Shown here piece by piece: positions 28,999 through 32,526 of a stretch of DNA of 32,526 nucleotides. The notes beneath the pieces were generated by a model. That model was not told the origin of the DNA and did not search any database. It saw only the letters and a program-made list of their open reading frames with translations. How positions within the stretch are numbered: position 1 is the first letter of the stretch; the number at the start of each line of letters is the position of its first letter. The stretch lies in IMG/VR virus record IMGVR_UViG_3300037246_001365, positions 1 through 32,526 of that record; one strand, given 5' to 3'. The position numbers and the translations under genes are program-made. The DNA is from a virus.

Positions 28999-30132
28999 TT
29001 ATGTATTTATTATCAATGTCTCTAATGTTGGTATTTCACCATAAAAAGTGGGATCGTCAGCATCACCAACTTGATACTCAGTAACTGTTTGTTCAATACC
29101 ACCCAAGGGTTTAACTTTTAATACTAAAGCTGAAAAAGTGATATTATTATCAGATAAAACTTTAATTAACCCCGACTGTGTAATTGTATCATCTTCTGGA
29201 ATTCGAACTTGATTCAACGTTGGTAGATAAGGCCTTATACCCAACAGGTAATCTTCTATTACTTGCTCAGCCGCTGCTTGCTGGCCTGTATTACCTGATG
29301 ATAATACAATGTTTATATCTGAAATTTGAACAGGTACAATATATGCATCTGTTATAAAAGGAAATAAATCAACAATTATACGTCCATTTCCTTCAGGATC
29401 GTATTTAAAGGCCTCAATAACCTCATCAATTTTTGCTGGAATTGGTTCAAAGGATGACACACCTTCGCAATATACATTTATCTTGCCTGCTTCGCCATCA
29501 GCGGCATACGGGTAAACAGTACGTATGTCTGAAACATCAGAGGCCCAAAGAATATAATCAGCTGCATTTCCTCCAGATGGCCTGAGAATGTAACTATTAA
29601 TTAAATCTTGTCTATAGTCTTCAATATCTTCAGCATCTGAAGCCGTTTGTATAATTGAATCCACTATAATTACATCCTGAATTGATGGCAATGGAGAAAC
29701 ACTTGTTAACTCATCAGTAACAATTAGTACACTGATCGTTCCCGGTGTTAATGCTCTTACTTGCACGTTGTCACCTGGATTTATATTTGTTAATGTTTCA
29801 TACACAAAAGCACCTTTTTTAAATTGCGTGCCAAGCGGTATTATATCAGTTTCAGTTCCTATTTGTGTTGTAGTACATTCATATATACCAGAAACAGCCG
29901 GAAATGGTAAGCGCCCTATCTTATCAAGTCCTATTGCGTATAGCGTTTCAGCGTCTGCACTTCCTACCCAAATATTAGCCGCTATTTCATTAATTCTCAA
30001 AAGTAAACTGTATTCAATAGTTGCTAGTACAGCACTTTCAGCGATATAATTAGATCCCAAGTCTTCTACTGGAATGTTATAAACATTTGAGAAGTCTAAT
30101 TTTATTTGCTCGAATAATTCTTGCTTTGTCAT
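28999..30132 (-). CDS. Mu gp47-like (baseplate J) wedge protein
   Basis: 377 residues. Landmarks of the gpJ/gp47 family: an N-terminal helix (SAVLATIEYSLLLRINEIAA), 'GLDKIGRLPFPAVSG', IIPLGTQFKKGAFVYETL, and EDIEDYRQDLINSYILRPSG with GGNAADYILWASDVSDIRTV. The C-terminal strand and helix (LLGIRPYLPTLNQVRIPE) are also present. The protein forms baseplate wedges of contractile-tail phages. It overlaps the gp46-like gene at the start by 4 bases and ends 1 base before the gp48-like gene. Confidence 0.88.
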   Translation of the reverse strand: MTKQELFEQIKLDFSNVYNIPVEDLGSNYIAESAVLATIEYSLLLRINEIAANIWVGSADAETLYAIGLDKIGRLPFPAVSGIYECTTTQIGTETDIIPLGTQFKKGAFVYETLTNINPGDNVQVRALTPGTISVLIVTDELTSVSPLPSIQDVIIVDSIIQTASDAEDIEDYRQDLINSYILRPSGGNAADYILWASDVSDIRTVYPYAADGEAGKINVYCEGVSSFEPIPAKIDEVIEAFKYDPEGNGRIIVDLFPFITDAYIVPVQISDINIVLSSGNTGQQAAAEQVIEDYLLGIRPYLPTLNQVRIPEDDTITQSGLIKVLSDNNITFSALVLKVKPLGGIEQTVTEYQVGDADDPTFYGEIPTLETLIINT

Positions 30133-30524
30133 ATTATTCTAAATTCAATAACCTGCGATTTTGTAAAATCCCATACCATTTGTAATGTTTGGTTATTATT
30201 TGCAACTATATTTATTTTCATCCTATTATCATCTATCTCAACTAAACTTACATCAAAATCAGCAAAAGTTAAATTTGAAAGATCGCTTTCAATAGCCCTT
30301 TTTATATTTTCCTTTCCTTTTGAATCCAAAGAATTGCTAGTTAATGCTTTTTCTGTTTGTGAATCAATAGAAATATTAAAAACATTGTTTCCCCAATATG
30401 GAGAAATCGAAGAAAACATGACTAAATAAACAGGCGTAAATATACCACTATCGTTTTGTATGTCATTTTCTGAAATAACAATAGAACCACCTGATCCAGT
30501 TTCATACATTTGCTTATTAAACAT
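30129..30524 (-). CDS. Mu gp46-like (gpW/gp25-type) baseplate protein
   Basis: 131 residues. GSIVISENDIQNDSGIFTPV is followed by ISPYWGNNVFNISIDSQTEK, which resembles the 'WWgd...' region of Mu gp46. The C-terminal half (ENIKRAIESDLSNLTFADFD) carries the family's helix and beta segment. The assignment rests on length, position between tape-measure and gp47-like genes, and this weak pattern. gp46 completes the baseplate wedge with gp47 and gp48. Confidence 0.6.
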   Translation of the reverse strand: MFNKQMYETGSGGSIVISENDIQNDSGIFTPVYLVMFSSISPYWGNNVFNISIDSQTEKALTSNSLDSKGKENIKRAIESDLSNLTFADFDVSLVEIDDNRMKINIVANNNQTLQMVWDFTKSQVIEFRII

Positions 30525-30525
30525 G

Positions 30526-32526
30526 CTAATAACCTGTTTTATCTACATTTACACCCGTGCCCTCTGTTGTCGTTTCGGTATTTCCTGCCCGATTATTAAT
30601 AAATAAATCTACTCTATTTGTGTTTTGTTGTGGATTGTTGTTACTATTATTATCACTTGTTAACACTCCGTTACCATCATATGTATTAAAATTATTTGTA
30701 ATATTACCAGCATCTAGTGCTGAGTTTTTTACAAATGCCTGTGTTGGTTGTTGTAGGTTTTCATTAAGTTTAATTAAATCGTTTAATGTTGTTTGTATCT
30801 CAGCTGCATTGGCAGCATCTTTGATCAAAGCCATATTGTCAAAGATACCCTCATCGATCCTGTATTTTTTTAATAAATTATAATAATCAGGCAGCTTTGA
30901 TAATGGAACTTCCCATTGACCAATTATATTTTGCTCAACGATCTGAGAATTCTTGAAATCCTTCATGAAGTCCTCAGACTTAATACCCATTTGCTGTAAT
31001 TGCAATTCGAAATCCACCAATTTATTTGCCTGATCTCCGATCTTTTCTTGCACTGCTTTTGCTTTTGCCGTTTTAATTATTGCAGCTCGAAGGAAATCAT
31101 AAGATTGAGTTAAATTATTTGTATTTTTTAACTCTTTTTCCATTGCATCATTAACGCCTGGATAAGCATTTTTCAACTGGTTTATCAAAGTGATACGTTC
31201 CTTTGATAATGGCAATGTCTTTTTAATTGCAGAAAATTGCTTATTCAGGTCAACTATTTGCTGTGCAGCAAGTTCGCGCGTTCTATTATTAACTTCCTCC
31301 ATTGCCTTTTCAGATGCACTTTGCGCTGTGACCATCTTGTATATTATACCAATAACAGCCGCAATAGCAACGCCCATTGCAATATAAGGATTTGACAGGA
31401 CTGCTAAGTTTAGCAATTTTTGTGCAGCCGTTGCAAAACCTTTTGCTCTTGCTAATTTAATGAATACGCGAACAAATTTAAAAAAGTGACCGACTCTCAT
31501 TAATAGCTGATAAGCCTTTACAGCTATATTTAGCGATTTCTGAACAGCTACAAAAATTATATATGTTTTTATTAAGGATCCGGCAATACTTACAAAATTC
31601 TTGACTTTCAATGCAAGACTTCTTATTTTTAATTCGGTTTCTGTTAATTGGTCTTTAGCTTTTGCTGTTCCTGAAGCCATGGATAGAAATTCAGTTGCGA
31701 CCTCAACGGATGTTTTTAAGAATTTAGCAAACACACCATCACCAGACTCAACACTTAAAATAAAACCCTCCCAAGCAGATCCTAGAATTGTCAAACGTCC
31801 ATTTAATGTATTAAGTTGTTTGTTTGCAGCTGTTTCGGCTGTGCCTGCGGCACCTTGTAGCGCTTTGTCTAAATCTTGTGTGTTTTTTATATTTTTGGAT
31901 AAAATAACAGAACTAACAGATGCACGTACACCAAACTGATCTACGGATGCTGTTAATTTATCGCTATTTTTTACAATCCTTCCCAATATCTGTTCATAAT
32001 CTTCACCTTTGGCCTTACTTTCAATAAATATTCTTTTTAGCGCATTGGCTGAACTACTGGCGTCTATTCCTGAATCAGATAATTTTCCAAGTAAAGCAAG
32101 TAACTTTGTAAATGGGACACCGGCGGCACTGGCTGCGCCTGCCACAATAGGAATACTAGTTTGTAATTTTTCAAAATTCAAGGCGCTTTTTTGAGTTGCC
32201 AAGGTCATTTGATCAATAATCATAGGTGCATCAACAGAACTAAATGCATCAAATGTTTTTACAACGGCACCAACTAGATCTGCTGTATCTGCTAATTCAG
32301 CCCTCATTGCAATTGACCCAGATATGGTGGACTGGGTCATATTTAAAATGGATTTTTCTTGGAATCCGAGGCGCGCAAAGCTTTCTTGCAGCCCGACAAC
32401 TTCTGACGCCGTTCTGGCCGTTACTGAGCCCAAGCGCATAGCGTCTTTTGTCAACGCTTTATTTTCTCCGACTGTTCGATTCATCACAGCCGCAAGCCCT
32501 GCATTAGCCTGCTCAAAATCAGCAAA
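30526..32526 (-). CDS. Tail tape-measure protein (TP901-like), 5' end outside the window
   Basis: The frame continues to the window edge without a start, so an N-terminal part is missing; 666 residues are visible. The tape-measure signature is DFEQANAGLAAVMNRTVGEN, then MRLGSVTARTASEVVGLQES and GSIAMRAELADTADLVGAVV. Typical FEKLQTSIPIVAGAASAAGV, LLALLGKLSDSGIDASSSAN and ALKRIFIESKAKGEDYEQIL segments follow. There is a hydrophobic stretch at about YIAMGVAIAAVIGIIYKMVT, then a helical C-terminal part and a low-complexity Asn/Thr-rich end (NNSNNNPQQNTNRV). It sets tail length and passes DNA into the cell. Confidence 0.9.
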   Translation of the reverse strand, partial: FADFEQANAGLAAVMNRTVGENKALTKDAMRLGSVTARTASEVVGLQESFARLGFQEKSILNMTQSTISGSIAMRAELADTADLVGAVVKTFDAFSSVDAPMIIDQMTLATQKSALNFEKLQTSIPIVAGAASAAGVPFTKLLALLGKLSDSGIDASSSANALKRIFIESKAKGEDYEQILGRIVKNSDKLTASVDQFGVRASVSSVILSKNIKNTQDLDKALQGAAGTAETAANKQLNTLNGRLTILGSAWEGFILSVESGDGVFAKFLKTSVEVATEFLSMASGTAKAKDQLTETELKIRSLALKVKNFVSIAGSLIKTYIIFVAVQKSLNIAVKAYQLLMRVGHFFKFVRVFIKLARAKGFATAAQKLLNLAVLSNPYIAMGVAIAAVIGIIYKMVTAQSASEKAMEEVNNRTRELAAQQIVDLNKQFSAIKKTLPLSKERITLINQLKNAYPGVNDAMEKELKNTNNLTQSYDFLRAAIIKTAKAKAVQEKIGDQANKLVDFELQLQQMGIKSEDFMKDFKNSQIVEQNIIGQWEVPLSKLPDYYNLLKKYRIDEGIFDNMALIKDAANAAEIQTTLNDLIKLNENLQQPTQAFVKNSALDAGNITNNFNTYDGNGVLTSDNNSNNNPQQNTNRVDLFINNRAGNTETTTEGTGVNVDKTGY

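Noticed and set aside
1-32526. tRNA, rRNA, CRISPR, insertion sequence or integrase attachment sites
   Set aside because: None was seen on reading both strands; no cloverleaf, no transposase or integrase motif and no regular spacer array.

Overview
The window is part of a tailed-phage or prophage genome with a contractile, Mu-like tail, from a host in the Bacteroidota. The host call rests on three things. Promoters have the Bacteroidota architecture (TTTG, 19-20 bases, TAnnTTTG). The replication genes belong to families common in Bacteroidota phages (BT4734-like N-terminal domain, DUF3987). The DNA is AT-rich with weak Shine-Dalgarno sites. Every gene I accept is on the minus strand, so the window reads functionally from right to left.

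Late region, 32526 to about 20083: a tape-measure protein cut by the right edge is followed by Mu gp46-, gp47- and gp48-like baseplate proteins. Next come two tandem NHL beta-propeller proteins that share a 226-bp near-identical segment, a basic tail-completion-like protein, and Mu gp43-, gp44- and gp45-like baseplate hub and spike proteins. Two further structural proteins and a cluster of small membrane proteins (possible holins) end the operon at a strong terminator (20018-20049). Capsid, portal, terminase and any integrase are not in the window.

Switch region, about 19860 to 20082: this holds the late terminator, a near-perfect ParB-binding parS-like palindrome (19972-19987), and a promoter with an operator-like repeat. 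The same 60-bp promoter unit recurs at 8820-8890.

Early region, 19859 to 1: small zinc-binding and hypothetical proteins come first, then a Cro/C1-type regulator with its own promoter. A recombination cassette follows: SbcC/Rad50-like ATPase, acyl carrier protein, RecT annealing protein and MBL-fold hydrolase. After several accessory proteins there is a two-gene replication module (BT4734-like primase-associated protein and DUF3987 helicase/primase), more small genes, an HD-domain protein, a DUF5131 protein, a large unknown protein, a symmetric origin-like region (3836-4169), an SF2 helicase, a DUF3820 protein, and the start of a probable VRR-NUC nuclease.

The most striking object is in the SF2 helicase. 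An intein splits its DECH motif, and a complete NUMOD3/Vsr-like (EDxHD-type) homing endonuclease lies inside the intein in a different reading frame of the same strand. Both frames are open for about 600 bases. Other items for follow-up are the eight-site GTTAAC dyad region (candidate origin), the parS-like site, the phage acyl carrier protein, and the duplicated NHL tail proteins. The dyad and the parS-like site together hint at plasmid-like maintenance, which is inference only.
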